55,108 nt of DNA, from assembly GCA_032718475.1 (NCBI GenBank), contig JAUCBJ010006337.1, forward strand, positions 1 to 55,108, in the 5' to 3' direction. The stretch is from Nemertoderma westbladi (lineage: Eukaryota; Xenacoelomorpha; Nemertodermatida; Nemertodermatidae). Under the pieces are notes generated by a model. It was not told the DNA's origin. It saw nothing but the letters and a program-made list of their open reading frames with translations, and made no database searches. Shown here in pieces: positions 1 through 12,454 of the stretch (within the stretch, counting starts at the first letter, position 1; each line of letters starts with the position of its first letter). Position numbers and translations under genes: made by a program.

Positions 1-112
1 ACCCCATGGCCTGATGATCTTTACAGAACCTATTTTGCCATGCAGCAATCTATCAACGAGATTCCTATGCGATTCAATGGAATTATATTATTATATTGCT
101 TTGTACATTAAT
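1..112 (-). mobile_element. LINE remnant (APE/RT family, RT fragment)
   Basis: The minus strand of this stretch aligns by eye with the reverse-transcriptase region of the better LINE copy at about 22400-22510: a run of matches around 'tttacagaacc', 'gcagcaatctat' and 'attgctttgta'. It is too decayed to be coding. The element probably continues beyond the left edge of the window. Confidence 0.6.
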
Positions 113-122
113 TATTTGTACA

Positions 123-156
123 CCCCCCCCCCCCCCCCATCTCATCTCATCTCATC
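123..156. repeat. C16 homopolymer followed by (CTCAT)n
   Basis: Sixteen consecutive C residues (123-138) run into three to four copies of the pentamer CTCAT. It is one of about eleven long G or C runs in the window. Confidence 0.9.
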
Positions 157-1454
157 CCCATCTTTGTTAGGTACATGTCTATGATGCTGATGGGCCATAG
201 CACACAGTCATAAACATGTAGGTCGATTGTCCCGCGGTCAGTGACGGGGTCTATTTAAATGCGTGATTGCAGAGTAAACCGGGTATTGGTAATGATGAGC
301 TAATTTTTTGCTGTTAACAAAAAGAATGAAAGAATTTGAAGCAACTTATGCCTCGCCTCTTTAACTGTATATTTCATTTCTATTTATGGACTCTCTTCAC
401 TGTCTGTGACAGAATATCAATGTCATCAAAAAAAGTTGAAATTTATTGTTTATATGCTCTAACATCCATAGATTGTATAAATTATTACTATAAATCATTA
501 TTATACTTTATTAACCTTATTAAACTATATTATTAAACTTATTAATAAATTATTAACAAATATTATTAAATTGTTTACAAAAATGTTATTAAATGATTTA
601 CAAATATTATTAAATTATTAACAAATATTATTAAATTATTAACAAATATCATTAAATTATTAACAAATATTATTAAATTATTAACAATTATTAATTATTA
701 CTTAATTTTATATAGTGTGATTATTTTTATAAGTGAAATTGATAGTTGTTTCTACTAATGTCCTTACTCGAAGGCATGAAGTGATTAGTAGCTGCCAAAT
801 AGCCTTGCATTACAAGGTCATAAAGACTTCGATTTCTTTAGATTTCGAAGGTAATCTAGAAGCCATATTTGCATTCGAGTGCTGCTATTGCTGGCCAAAA
901 TACCGTACATTCCACACAATAATACTGACATAGTACACGTGTGGCTTAGTGACATACTGGAAAATAATGTGGGAATGTGATAAAAAGTTGGAAAAAATAT
1001 TGTTAAATCAATTAGACAAAGCAATTATATTAAACAAAATTACAAAAAAGACATTTCCTAGTCTTCTGACTACTGAACTCATGAATGATTTCAGATAAAT
1101 CTAATAAATGTAAATGTAAATAAATATAAGTATATATGTAAATATGGTCACACAGAATGAACACTGAACAGGTGTCTGGTTATGGCGTTATCGTTATTAA
1201 TTTTATTAAAACAGTGAGTATTTACTATTTTTACATGGAAATGGGACGTTGCTATATTAACTCCACTTTTTTGCTAATGTTTTGCTTTAAACATTTGAAA
1301 CAAATTTTAAATATTATCTTAAGTACTTTCAACTTTACCGCTCTGAGACTACTACGTTTTTCTTCACAAGTGTTTGATGTGTGATAACATTATAATATGA
1401 TTATAATATGTGTTTGCAGGTCACAATGCGACGATATAAGGTAAACTAACGTTA
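157..1454. other. AT-rich intergenic DNA with no gene seen
   Basis: Only short ORFs without recognisable domains occur here. The stretch 540-700 is a degenerate AT-rich minisatellite with a unit of about 20-22 bp built on 'ttattaacaaatatta', in six or more imperfect copies. Nothing else is supported. Confidence 0.6.
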
Positions 1455-1645
1455 TCTTCAGCCGTTAGGCAAGGGATCGAACAACTATACTCACCAGTGG
1501 AAACTGTGGTACTCATTTTGCTACAATATAAGGATGCAAGGCAGAGTTGCGCGCCCTGACTTTAAAAGCTTTCGTGCCGAAACGAAAACTGCCCTGGGGC
1601 CTATGAGAGGATCGAAACCACAACCTCTGGAGAGATGTAATAGTA
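1455..1645 (-). mobile_element. tRNA-derived SINE, copy 1
   Basis: Read on the minus strand, a B-box-like GGTTTCGATCC near 1610-1620 is followed by a non-tRNA body containing GCAGTTTTCGTTTCGGCACG, then CTGCCTTGCATCC and AAAATGAGTACCA. The same body occurs in plus orientation at 10265-10390, so this is a dispersed repeat. The RNA polymerase III head is inferred from the B box; the A box is not clear. Confidence 0.6.
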
Positions 1646-3369
1646 TATGTAATAGATTCAAGAGAAATAATTAAAGCGCAAAGCCAAGAGAATAAATAAG
1701 GAAATATATAATATATGAGGTGTCGAAAAATTCATAGAATTTTTGTAGACATTGGGGCAAACAGCTGTAAGGCGATGTCTGACGCAGTAATATTATTCCA
1801 ATAAATGATTAATATAAATAACAGATGTTCACTTCTGGAATACACCTTGTTAATTAAAATATCTCGAGTCAAGAAAAGACTATAGGACACACAGTAAACC
1901 TCATAGATGGCAAAAAACACAAATAAATGAAATTTATGAAAGCAATTAATGAGGACGCGACTCACTATGTAACAAATAGAATTCTTTCTGCACGAAAAAT
2001 ATTCCTTATGAAAAAAATAAAATGTTGAAACGAAGCAAGAAATACACGTATGGGGTGAATGGAGGGGTGTTTGGAAAAAACCTTTGTACGTCACTGGTAA
2101 TCATTTTCTGTTAATTGAAATTAATAATTTTATTTTTTATAAATTTATAAATTATAAAATTATTTATTTATAAATTTACTAAAGGTGAGTCGATAGGGTT
2201 AATTTAAATTAATTAAAATAAATTTAACATTTAAATAATTACGGCGGTAGAACTGTATTATTACAAATGCGACGATGATGTAAAATAATTTATTTATGTA
2301 ATTCTTGCAACAACCACCGGACATGCGGTGCGTAACTGGAATGTTTTCCTTTTGTGATTTATTTTATGGGAATTGTTCTGATGCAGTGTTCCATGATTGA
2401 GTCCCTTTGACGATAGAATACGGAATGAAGTCATACCCCACCTGATCCAACATACACCTGGTATCGGCCTATACATATAACCTACAACATACAACCCTTA
2501 TCTTACCATTGCATTTCCCAAAGTAACATAACGACTTACAGAATTGATTGTGACAAGAAAGATGATTAAGAGCTAAATAACTAATGATAGCTCCAAAATA
2601 TAAATCATTAATGATGCTACAAAAGTTAAATAATTAATTATACCTGAGGAAAATATATATTAAATTATGAAACCCAGAAATGATATAACCGATTGATTCA
2701 ACAACCAATCTATTTATAGCTACACTCCACCCCCCCCCACCCCAACCCCAATACCCCTCCCTGAACAGAACCCTAATTGGAGTATTATGTACATACGTGC
2801 TGGCTGAATGTTACAGTGCTAAAGTCCAGGCACCAGATATAACAGTATTATGTACTGGGAAGCCAAGTTTTACATCATGAACAACATGTATAATGCCATA
2901 TAGGACTGAAGGAATACTGTCATATTGAATGTATACTGATATGCAGTCTGCGCGACCTGATGCGGACAAAAAGTCACGCATTTTTATCAAATAAACAACT
3001 TCACGCAGAGCTGTTGAAGCAGCTGTCAGGTGGTGGTGCCTTATGCAAGTAGTTGAATAGTTCTCTATCTAAAAGTCCTTGATTATTATTGCAATCAGAC
3101 GATGGGTGGCCATGGCGCACTTGGGATAGAAGATCCCATGTAAGAGTAAGATCTTGGATTCGGAATCTGTTAAAGATATCCTAAAATAAGAATGATAAGA
3201 ATGTTCCTCTACGGGTCTTTATCATAGAACTCAATACTCTCTTAACAAAGAATTACACCACCTTGGTAGTAGATGATGGGGTGTTGCGTTCCAGAGCGGA
3301 CGGTGATGCATCCTAGCGGTGTGCTCGGTATATGTATGGGTATGTACTGTCTGTTACGCGATAATAGCG
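1646..3369. other. Intergenic DNA with no gene seen
   Basis: AT-rich sequence. ORFs are short, overlap on both strands and match nothing recognised. A C-rich tract lies near 2728-2757. The interval ends where LINE similarity begins. Confidence 0.5.
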
Positions 3370-4705
3370 CGTCTTCAAGGCCAGTGTCCATTAAGAGGCG
3401 TCTTAAGAAAGTCATCGCTTTTCCACCATGCTTATTTTCTCCATGGGGCTGCCAAAGCTCAATATTGTACACAGAGTGGTCCTCAAGGCAATTCCAATGT
3501 CCTGCAAAGCGGAGGCGATTTTGTTCTAGTGTCAAGCTTGTGGGGACCAATGGAATACCTACAATGTGATATAGTGTCTGGTTGGAGATGTGTGCATTGT
3601 ACTTGGCACAGTGAACCGTACACGTAGCATTCTTGTGTATGTGCCATCCAGATACCGGGTATCCTCAGCAGTTAAAGCCAAGCATGGACTCCAGATAATA
3701 GTACTGGTACTACTGCTGCTCTAAATAGAAGAACCTTAAGTTTCCAACGTATTCTATGTGACTTTGAAAACTTGGACAGCCCATTCAATGCTGCCCATTG
3801 CTTCCTCTTACGTATTCGAAGATCTTCATCTGACCTAAAGCATGCGCGTCCACGTGCGCATGCTCAGACAATTCCTGAGGCCTGTCGAAGATAACTGTCA
3901 ATATTTTGGTCTTCTTGTAGTTAATAAATAGACCAACACTAGAAGCATCCTGTTTAAATGATTGGGATGAGCCGCTGGGCTCCCTCTAGTGATTCTGAGA
4001 GAACTACTTGGTAATCAGGAAAGTCTTGATCAGTTAGGTGCTTGGCTTGAATTCCTCGACTTCTGGAGCCAGTAGGGGGTGTCATCATCACCCCATCATC
4101 ATTATGGTGGTCTAAGGACAGGCGTAGGACATAGTGAACCACAGTTATGAATAAGAATGGTGCAAGTGTGTCACCCTGGATAACTCCTTCATACAATTTT
4201 GAATGGATCTTATGACACAAATGGTGTAGAATTCTGTGGTCAACTATTCTTCTAAGTTGAAGTTTACAGAACCTGCTTTGATTTCCACGTAGCAGTCTCT
4301 CAATGGGATCCCTGATGAGATTTAATAGAAATATATTGTATAGCTTTGTAACAATCGAAATGAATGAAATTCCACGAAAATATCCATATCATTTAGTTTA
4401 GGTTGCCCTTCTTGGGAACTGGCACCTTTTCGTGTGGAGTTGTGGGACTATCTTTGTCCAGTACATATTAACTCTTATGATTGGCTGAATAAGCTCCAGT
4501 GGTGTAGATGGGGGACACCACCTACCCTACTGGCACGATTGGTCTTAATTCCCCACTGGCACGATTGGTCTTAATGCTCTGTGCCAGATTTCACTTCCGC
4601 AAATGAGATATCGCAAATGGGAAAATCTTCCAACCATTAAGGTCAGCTGGAGATTCAGCTTTAAGCTTGGTTGTTTGTTGGTTTTCATGGCCAGTCAGCA
4701 TGTTG
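3370..4705 (-). mobile_element. LINE copy A, RT and C-terminal region, degenerate
   Basis: This is a 5'-truncated copy of the endonuclease/RT retrotransposon seen nearly full length at 20.85-23.83 kb. Minus-strand translation at 3954-4220 retains the RT palm region: GVIQGDTLAPFLF, then PPTGSRSRG and LSESLEGAQRL. The FADD catalytic box is damaged (it reads DFPDYQ). Minus-strand 3242-3550 holds the C-terminal region with SLTLEQNRLRFAGH. Frame changes and stops separate the pieces, so it is a dead copy. It is visibly more diverged than the copies at 22-24 kb and 54.6 kb, and so is older. Confidence 0.85.
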
Positions 4706-5211
4706 ATTAAACACTATAAATTTCATTACATCCTCACTATTTTACGATATAATAATAATTATTTATTATCTGCATTTTATTACAGCTCAATTGGTTTTAA
4801 TACCGAAAGGTGTATAAGGCCTATCTACCAAACCTAAGGAGGAATTGTTAGCAGATACATACATAAGATTCAATTGTTAAATAAAATACAAATTTGTTAA
4901 GTTTTTTTGCAGTACTTTGTCCTAAATATCATAATGAAGTCTCAAGTATTTTCCTATGTTTATTTATTATTTCAGTAGATAAGCACAACTTCAGATAATA
5001 CCGAATACTACAATCTATCCACAGATGAGTATCCATTGTAGTAGTAATAGTACAAGTACAGTACATCATAATATCATTGGAGAATAAATGGAATCTGTGT
5101 GGCTGTGTGCACCACCCATATCCATACGTTGATAGGATAGATTCCATCGCACTCCTAATGGACTGGGCTTTTAGATAGATTTACAGAGAATTCGTCATAA
5201 AAATAATGAAT
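4706..5211. other. Intergenic DNA with no gene seen
   Basis: AT-rich sequence between LINE copy A and the 23-bp minisatellite. A 72-codon minus-strand ORF at 4929-5147 has no recognisable features. No RNA gene or regulatory site could be supported. Confidence 0.5.
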
Positions 5212-8200
5212 AGCAGCCGGACGACAAACTACTGTGTAGCAGCCGGACAAGCTACTGTGTAGCAGCCGGACAAGCTACTGTGTAGCAGCCGGACAAGCTA
5301 CTGTGTAGCAGCCGGACAAAATAGAGTACAGCAGCCGGACCAACTACTGTGCACCAGCCGGACAAACTACTGTGTAGCAGCCGGACAAAATAGAGTACAG
5401 CAGCCGGACCAACTACTGTGTACCAGCCGGACAAACTACTGTGTAGCAGCCGGACAAAATAGAGTACAGCAGCCGGACCAACTACTGTGTACCAGCCGGA
5501 CAAACTATTGTTTAGCAGCCGGACAAAATAGAGTACAGCAGCCGGACCAACTACTGTGTACCAGCCGGACAAACTACTGTTTAGCAGCCGGACAAAATAG
5601 AGTACAGCAGCCGGACCAACTACTGTGTACCAGCCGGACAAACTACTGTTTAGCAGCCGGACAAAATAGAGTACAGCAGCCGGACCAACTACTGTGTACC
5701 AGCCGGACAAACTACTGTTTAGCAGCCGGACAAAATAGAGTACAGCAGCCGGACCAACTACTGTGTACCAGCCGGACAAACTACTGTGTAGCAGCCGGAC
5801 AAAATACAGTACAGCAGCCGGACCAACTACTGTGCACCAGCCGGACAAACTACTGTTTAGCAGCCGGACAAAATAGAGTACAGCAACCGGACCAACTACT
5901 GTGTACCAGCCGGACAAACTACTGTGTAGCAGCTGGACAAAATAGTGTACAGCAGCCGGACCAACTTCTGTGTAGCAGCCGGACAAACTACCGGACAAAC
6001 TACTGTGTACCAGCCGGACAAACTACTGTGTAGCAGCCGGAAAAAATAGTGTACAGCAGCCGGACCAACTACTGTGTAGCAGCCGGAAAAAATAGCGTAC
6101 AGCAGCCGGACCAACTACTGTGTAGCAGCCAGACCAACTACTGTGTACTAGCCGGACCAACTACTGTGTACCAGCCGGACAAACTACTGTGTAGCAGCCG
6201 GACAAAATAGTGTACAGCAGCTGGACCAACTACATTGTAGCAGCCGGACAAAATAGTGTACAGCAGCCGGACAAAATAGTGTATAGCAGCCGGACCAACT
6301 ACCGTGTATCAGCCGGACAAACTACTGTGTAGCAGCTGGACAAAATAGTGTACAGCAGCCGGACCAACTTCTGTGTAGCAGCCGGACAAACTACCGGACA
6401 AACTACTGTGTACCAGCCGGACAAACTACTGTGTAGCAGCCGGACAAAATAGTGTACAGCAGCGGGACCAACTAATGTGTACCAGCCGGACAAACTGCTG
6501 TGTAGCAGCCGGACAAAATAGTATACAGCAGCCGGACCAACTTCTGTGTAGCAGCCGGACAAACTACCGGTCAAACTACTGTGTACCAGCCGGACAAACT
6601 ACTGTGTAGCAGCCGGAAAAAATAGTGTACAGCAGCCGGACCAACTACTGTGTAGCAGCCGGAAAAAATAGTATACAGCAGCCGGACCAACTACTGTGTA
6701 GCAGCCAGACCAACTACTGTGTACCAGCCGGACCAACTACTGTGTACCAGCCGGACAAACTACATTGCAGCAGCCGGACAAAATAGAGTACAGCTGCCGG
6801 ACCAACTACTGTGTAGCAGCCGGACAAACTACTCTGTAGCAGCCGGACAAAATAGAGTACAGCAGCCGGACCAACTACTGTGTACCAGCCGGACAAACTA
6901 CTGTGTACCAGCCGGACAAACTACTGTGTAGCAGTAGCAGCCGGACAAAATAGTGTACAGCAGCCGGACCAACTACTGTGTAGCAGCCGGACAAACTACT
7001 GTGTAGCAGCCGTACAAGATAGAGTACAGCAGACGGACCAACTACACTGTCACCAGCCGGACCAACTACTGTGTAGCAGCCGGACAAAATAGAGTACAGC
7101 AGCCGGACCAACTACTGTGTAGCAGCCGGACAAACTACTGTGTACCAGCCGGACAAACTACTGTGTAGCAGCTGGACAAAATAGTGTACAGCAGCCGGAC
7201 CAACTTCTGTGTAGCAGCCGGACAAACTACCGGACAAACTACTGTGTACCAGCCGGACAAACTACTGTGTAGCAGCCGGAAAAAATAGTGTACAGCAGCC
7301 GGACCAACTACTGTGTAGCAGACAGACCAACTACTGTGTACCAGCTGGACCAACTACTGTGTACCAGCCGGACAAACTACTGTGCAGCAGCCGAACAAAA
7401 TAGAGTACAGCAGCCGGACCAACTACTGTGTACCAGCCGGACAAACTACTGTTTAGCAGCCGGACAAAATAGAGTACAGCTGCCGGACCAACTACTGTGT
7501 ACCAGCCGGACAAACTACTGTTTAGCAGCCGGACAAAATAGAGTACAGCAGCCGGACCAACTACTGTGTACCACCCGGACAAACTACTGTGTAGCAGCCG
7601 GACAAAATAGAGTACAGCAGCCGGACCAACTACTGTGTACCAGCCGGACAAACTACTGTTTAGCAGCCGGACAAAATAGAGTACAGCAACCGGACCAACT
7701 ACTGTGTACCAGCCGGACAAACTACTGTGTAGCAGCTGGACAAAATAGTGTACAGCAGCCGGACCAACTTCTGTGTAGCAGCCGGACAAACTACCGGACA
7801 AACTACTGTGTACCAGCCGGACAAACTACTGTGTAGCAGCCGGAAAAAATAGTGTACAGCAGCCGGACCAACTACTGTGTAGCAGCCGGAAAAAATAGTG
7901 TACAGCAGCCGGACCAACTACTGTGTAGCAGCCAGACCAACTACTGTGTACTAGCCGGACCAACTACTGTGTACCAGCCGGACAAACTACTGTGTAGCAG
8001 CCGGACAAAATAGTGTACAGCAGCTGGACCAACTACATTGTAGCAGCCGGACAAAATAGTGTACAGCAGCCGGACAAAATAGTGTATAGCAGCCGGACCA
8101 ACTACCGTGTATCAGCCGGACAAACTACTGTGTAGCAGCTGGACAAAATAGTGTACAGCAGCCGGACCAACTACTGTGTACCAGCCGGACAAACTACTGT

Positions 8201-8767
8201 GCAGCAGCCGGACAAAATAGTGTACAGCTGCCGGACCAACTACTGTGTAGCAGCCGGACAAACTACTCTGTAGCAGCCGGACAAAATAGAGTACAGCAGC
8301 CGGACCAACTACTGTGTACCAGCCGGACAAACTACTGTGTAGCAGTAGCAGCCGGACAAAATAGTGTACAGCAGCCGGACCAACTACTGTGTAGCAGCCG
8401 GACAAACTACTCTGTAGCAGCCGGACAAAATAGAGTACAGCAGCCGGACCAACTACTGTGTACCAGCCGGACAAACTACTGTGCAGCAGCCGGACAAAAT
8501 AGTGTACAGCTGCCGGACCAACTACTGTGTAGCAGCCGGACAAACTACTCTGTAGCAGCCGGACAAAATAGAGTACAGCAGCCGGACCAACTACTGTGTA
8601 CCAGCCGGACAAACTACTGTGTAGCAGTAGCAGCCGGACAAAATAGTGTACAGCAGACGGACCAACTACTGTGCACCAGCCGGACCAACTACTGTGTAGC
8701 AGCAGGACAAAATAGAGTACAGCAGCCGGACCAACTACTGTGTAGCAGCCGGACAAAATAGCAGATA
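5212..8767. repeat. 23-bp minisatellite with 69-bp higher-order repeat
   Basis: About 150 tandem copies of a 23-bp unit with the core CAGCCGGACAAACTACTG. Three variants alternate: one with 'aaaatagagtacag', one with 'ccaactactgtgtac' and one with 'aaactactgtgtag'. Together they form a 69-bp trimer over long stretches (for example 5316-5800 and 7400-7690). Because 69 is a multiple of three, the trimer generates long ORFs on both strands with a 23-residue period. A larger duplication is also visible: 5881-6360 recurs at about 7684-8163, offset 1803 bp, sharing private variants such as 'tacattgtag' and 'taccggacaaactac'. Confidence 0.95.
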
Positions 8768-9057
8768 GGGGGGGGGGGGGGGGGGGGGAATTCAAAATAA
8801 AAATAAAAAGAATAATAGAATAAATAATAGAATAAAAACTCATCCCTCTCCAGGGGAAATTGGACGCAAATAACAGCTGATTATTCTCAAAAATAAAACT
8901 GTAACCTGTTCTATTCTGTTTAGTTTATTGTTTTGGTTAAAATAACGTTCTACTGCAACCTGCTCCTTTCCCAAAATTGAGAATTTAGCTTTGAGGCGGG
9001 ATATTAATTCGCCAAGGCAGGTTTTGCGTCCAGTTCCCCCCCCCCCCCCCTGTCTCT
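8768..9057. mobile_element. Insertion in the minisatellite: G21 tract plus GGGGAAA-TIR MITE
   Basis: The 23-bp array stops at 8767 and resumes at 9058. The interruption starts with 21 G residues (8768-8788), then an A-rich stretch, then a MITE at 8853-9039. The MITE has inverted termini GGGGAAATTGGACGCAAA and TTTGCGTCCAGTTCCCC, the latter expanded into C15 (9036-9050). The same family occurs at 23926-24113 and 54429-54605, and degenerately at 16450-16605 and 26036-26140. It has no coding capacity, so any mobilisation would need a transposase in trans. Confidence 0.8.
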
Positions 9058-10192
9058 AAAATAGAGTACAGCAGCCGAACCAACTACTGTATAGCAGCCG
9101 GACAAAATAGTGTACAGCTGCCGGACCATCTACTCTGTAGCAGCCGGACGAAATAGTGTACAGCTGCCGGACTAACTACTGTGTAGCAGCCGGACAAACT
9201 ACTGTGTAGCAGCCGGACAAACTACTGTGTAGCAGCCGGACAAACTACTGTGTAGCAGCCGGACAAACTAATGTGTAGCAGCAGGACAAACTACTGTGTA
9301 GCAGCCGGACAAACTACTGTGTAGCAGCCGGACAAAATAGTGTACAGCTGCCGGACCATCTACTCTGTAGCAGCCGGACAAACTACTGTGTAGCAGCCGG
9401 ACAAACTACTGTGTAGCAGCCGGACAAAATAGTGTACAGCTGCCGGACCATCTACTCTGTAGCAGCCGGACAAAATAGTGTACAGCTGCCGGACTAACTA
9501 CTGTGTGTAGCAGCCGGACAAACTACTGTGTAGCAGCCGGGCAAACTACTGTGTAGCAGCCGGACAAAATAGTGTACAGCAACTGGACCAACTACTGTGT
9601 AGCAGCCGGACAAAATAGTGTACAGCTGCCGGACCAACTACTGTATAGCAGCCGGACAAACTACTGTGTAGTAGCCGAACAAACTACTGTCTAGTAGCCG
9701 GACAAACTACTGTGTAGCAGCCGGATAAACTAATGTGTAGCAGCCGGACAAACTAATGTGTAGCAGCCGGACAAACTACTGTGTAGCAACCGGACAAACT
9801 AATGTGTAGCAGCCGGACAAACTACTTTGTAGCAGCCAGACAAACTACTGTGTAGAAGCCGGACAAACTACTGTGTAGTAGCCGAACAAACTACTGTCTA
9901 GTAGACGTACAAACTACTGTGTAACAGCCGGACAAACTACTGTGTAGCAGCCGGACAATATAGTGTACATCAGCCGGGCATCCTACTGTGTAGATGCCGG
10001 ACAAAATAGTGTACAGCAACCGGAAAAACTACTGTGTTGCAGCCAGACAAACTACTGTTTAGCAGCCGGACAAATTACTGTCTAGCAGCCGGACAAACTA
10101 CTGTCTAGCAGCCGGACAAACTACTGTGTAGCAGCCGGACAAACTACTGTTTAGCAGCCGGACAAACTACTGTTTAGCAGCCTGATAATATA
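9058..10192. repeat. 23-bp minisatellite, mostly monomeric part
   Basis: About 49 further copies of the 23-bp unit, dominated by the single variant ending 'aaactactgtgtag'. The regular 69-bp trimer of the left block is largely absent. Divergence rises towards the right edge (for example 9830-10060), as expected for the older margin of an array. Confidence 0.9.
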
Positions 10193-10204
10193 CTAAAATA
10201 CTAA

Positions 10205-10390
10205 CTGAGGAGCCAGAACATTTCCGCCTTGGCGTAATGGTTAAATACAATGCCTTGAATTCAAATGTCCCCGGTGGCCAGAGCAGTTTTCGTTTAGGCA
10301 CGAAAATGCATTAAAAGGTGAGCCAAGGCGGATCTCTGCCTTGCATCTTTAAATAGTAGCTAAACGAGTACCAGTTACCTCTGGGGAGTA
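10205..10390 (+). mobile_element. tRNA-derived SINE, copy 2
   Basis: A tRNA-like start (CCTTGGCGTAATGGTTAA, an A-box-like sequence) is followed by the body also seen reverse-complemented at 1491-1640: GCAGTTTTCGTTTAGGCACG, CTGCCTTGCATC and ACGAGTACCAGTTACCTCTG. It abuts the minisatellite's right end. The tRNA ancestry is inferred from the A-box and B-box-like motifs of the two copies together. Confidence 0.6.
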
Positions 10391-12454
10391 TAATTGTGAG
10401 GAAACAGTGCTGGAAATAAGTCGTTTGTGTGCATTACCCAGCCTAACGGCCATATCAAACATTAAACCCTTCTTTAATTTACTCTTTTGCCCACCAGTGC
10501 AGGACTGTGTACTACTGGCTTTGGCAACATTTGTCTCCATACTATAATTTCATATAGTATGGAGATATTACTATCAGCAAATAGAATACTCCTAGTCTAT
10601 TAAATTAAAATTAATCCCATGGAAATGGATCTCGAAACTTCACTTCAGTAGACATAATATCGAATTTTATGAAGCTGTATTAGGTTGATAAATTTTCGAT
10701 ATTGAAATTGTGTATTTTGTGTTTGCCATTTTGAAAATACGAAATAACACCCATGCGCAATGTAGATGTGTGAAAGACAACATTACTTTTCGCATTTTCC
10801 ATATTTTGATAGTTAAAAACAGTATACAGTACACAAAACATCAGAGGTTTACTAATCGAATTAAATATGCCTATTTTTTAAGTTATTTATAAGTGAACAA
10901 AAACTGATGAATGTAAATAAAAATTTAAAATTTAAAAGTAAGTAATGTTTACAAATACTCGTGTAATGGCCTATAATTATCCATAAAAAATGTGACAAAA
11001 TGAGAACATAAAATATCCAACCAGCGCCAGCGGCGTGTATCGCCAGGCTTTCGTTCATAGAATGAAACGCATGTAAATGTCATAGATAGTTGATGGGCTT
11101 CAAATAAAAGAAGCCTTATTTATTCTTACTTAGTAATAAGGCAGCAGCGGAAAATATATATAAGTGCGAACGAGTGCAAATATAACTACAGTAACTGTCT
11201 AGGACAACCAGCGACCAACCCTAAGCATCAGGGGGTGTATGCCTATCTGCCTGAGCCCATATAACTAACTAACACACTATTCCTATTTTACTGACAACTA
11301 CAAAGCAACTAAATACTGTAGCTTACACCGTCCTGGAATAGTGTCATTAGGGTGCCTGGACCCGCCCAATATTTATACAAATTTATTGAGATTGCATGAA
11401 ATTTGAAATAAAGTTTCACCTCCCTTCTCCGTAGTCGGTGAGCCGAAATTTTTATTTTGGTTTTCATCCTTTAACTATAAGTGTTTAAAAAAAGGTGTCT
11501 CGGGGAAAGCTTATAGTCATTTGTTGGTACCAAAGGATTAGCGCTGGCTGTGAAAGGATTCCAAATATGAAAAAATATTTGAATTTTTCTACTACAGTAA
11601 TTGTAATTGACTCCCAATTAACTTTTTAGTTAGCCGTTTACCTTTACAGTTAGAATAACCGCAAACAATGGCTGCTAGATCTTGCATTAAGCATTTGAAT
11701 GTAAACAACACAATAGGCCTACATGTAACAGTAAAATGTCTATTAATTTGTTTGAAATCTCGTTGGCACAAGACTTACAGTACAAGTAAATATAGAATCA
11801 TCCTTCTGGCCCGTTCAGGAGGCTATAGAAGCAGGATGTTTGCAGCCATACAGTATAAGGTATTAATTAGCAGGTGCATTCGAGAGCTGCTCATAGTTTC
11901 AAACGAAATAGTTTGATGTATCCAGCATGGGAATTGAAATTTTACTAATGTATGCTACTTATTCGGTAGGGAAAGCCTACAGTACGCCGTCCACCTGCGG
12001 TGTTATTGGTGCACGAATGTGTCCCACGTGTTATGTAGTAATCTGCCCCAGTTGTTGATAAGCGCCTAAATCGAGATATATGTAGTACTGTACATACAGT
12101 ATGTAGGCCTACTGTCGTTGGTTTCTAAAGATTACTCGATACTTATTTACGAATTAATAACTAACTAATTAAGTATCTATGTTGATAATATTATGTACAT
12201 ATAAATGAAATTATCTCTCAACAATACGAGTCGTTAAAAACAGCTTTGCTCTTTGGTGAATACAACTTTGATATTTGGAGCCCTTCATGGTGGTCAAAAG
12301 GAGCAAACGTTATAAATATTCATTCCAGAACATTAATTTATTAAACAATTGGTGTACCTTTCTATAATCGGCCTGCTGCATTGAAACTGCACATTGAGAT
12401 GCTATGCCAGCTTGGTAAAAGTATTTTGTCACCTCCATGCAATCCACAATTAGC
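10391..12454. other. Intergenic DNA with no gene seen
   Basis: AT-rich sequence. An 82-codon ORF at 11668-11916 (+) begins with a reasonable ATG and could be a first exon, but it shows no domain and no confirmed splice partner. An inverted pair of 'atactatatgaaattatag'-like sequences lies near 10540-10562 (ATACTATAATTTCATATAGTAT). Nothing firmer is supported. Confidence 0.45.

Noticed and set aside
5252-5998. 248-codon minus-strand ORF and similar long ORFs on both strands within the 23-bp minisatellite (for example 7288-7836 +, 8112-8843 -)
   Set aside because: They arise automatically because three 23-bp units make a 69-bp period with no stop. They overlap one another on both strands, repeat a 23-residue peptide and have no promoter or splice context. 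Not annotated as genes.
11668-11916. 82-codon plus-strand ORF as first exon of the MPV17-family gene
   Set aside because: No N-terminal MPV17 motifs, no matching splice phase shown, and it lies 3.7 kb away across a LINE.
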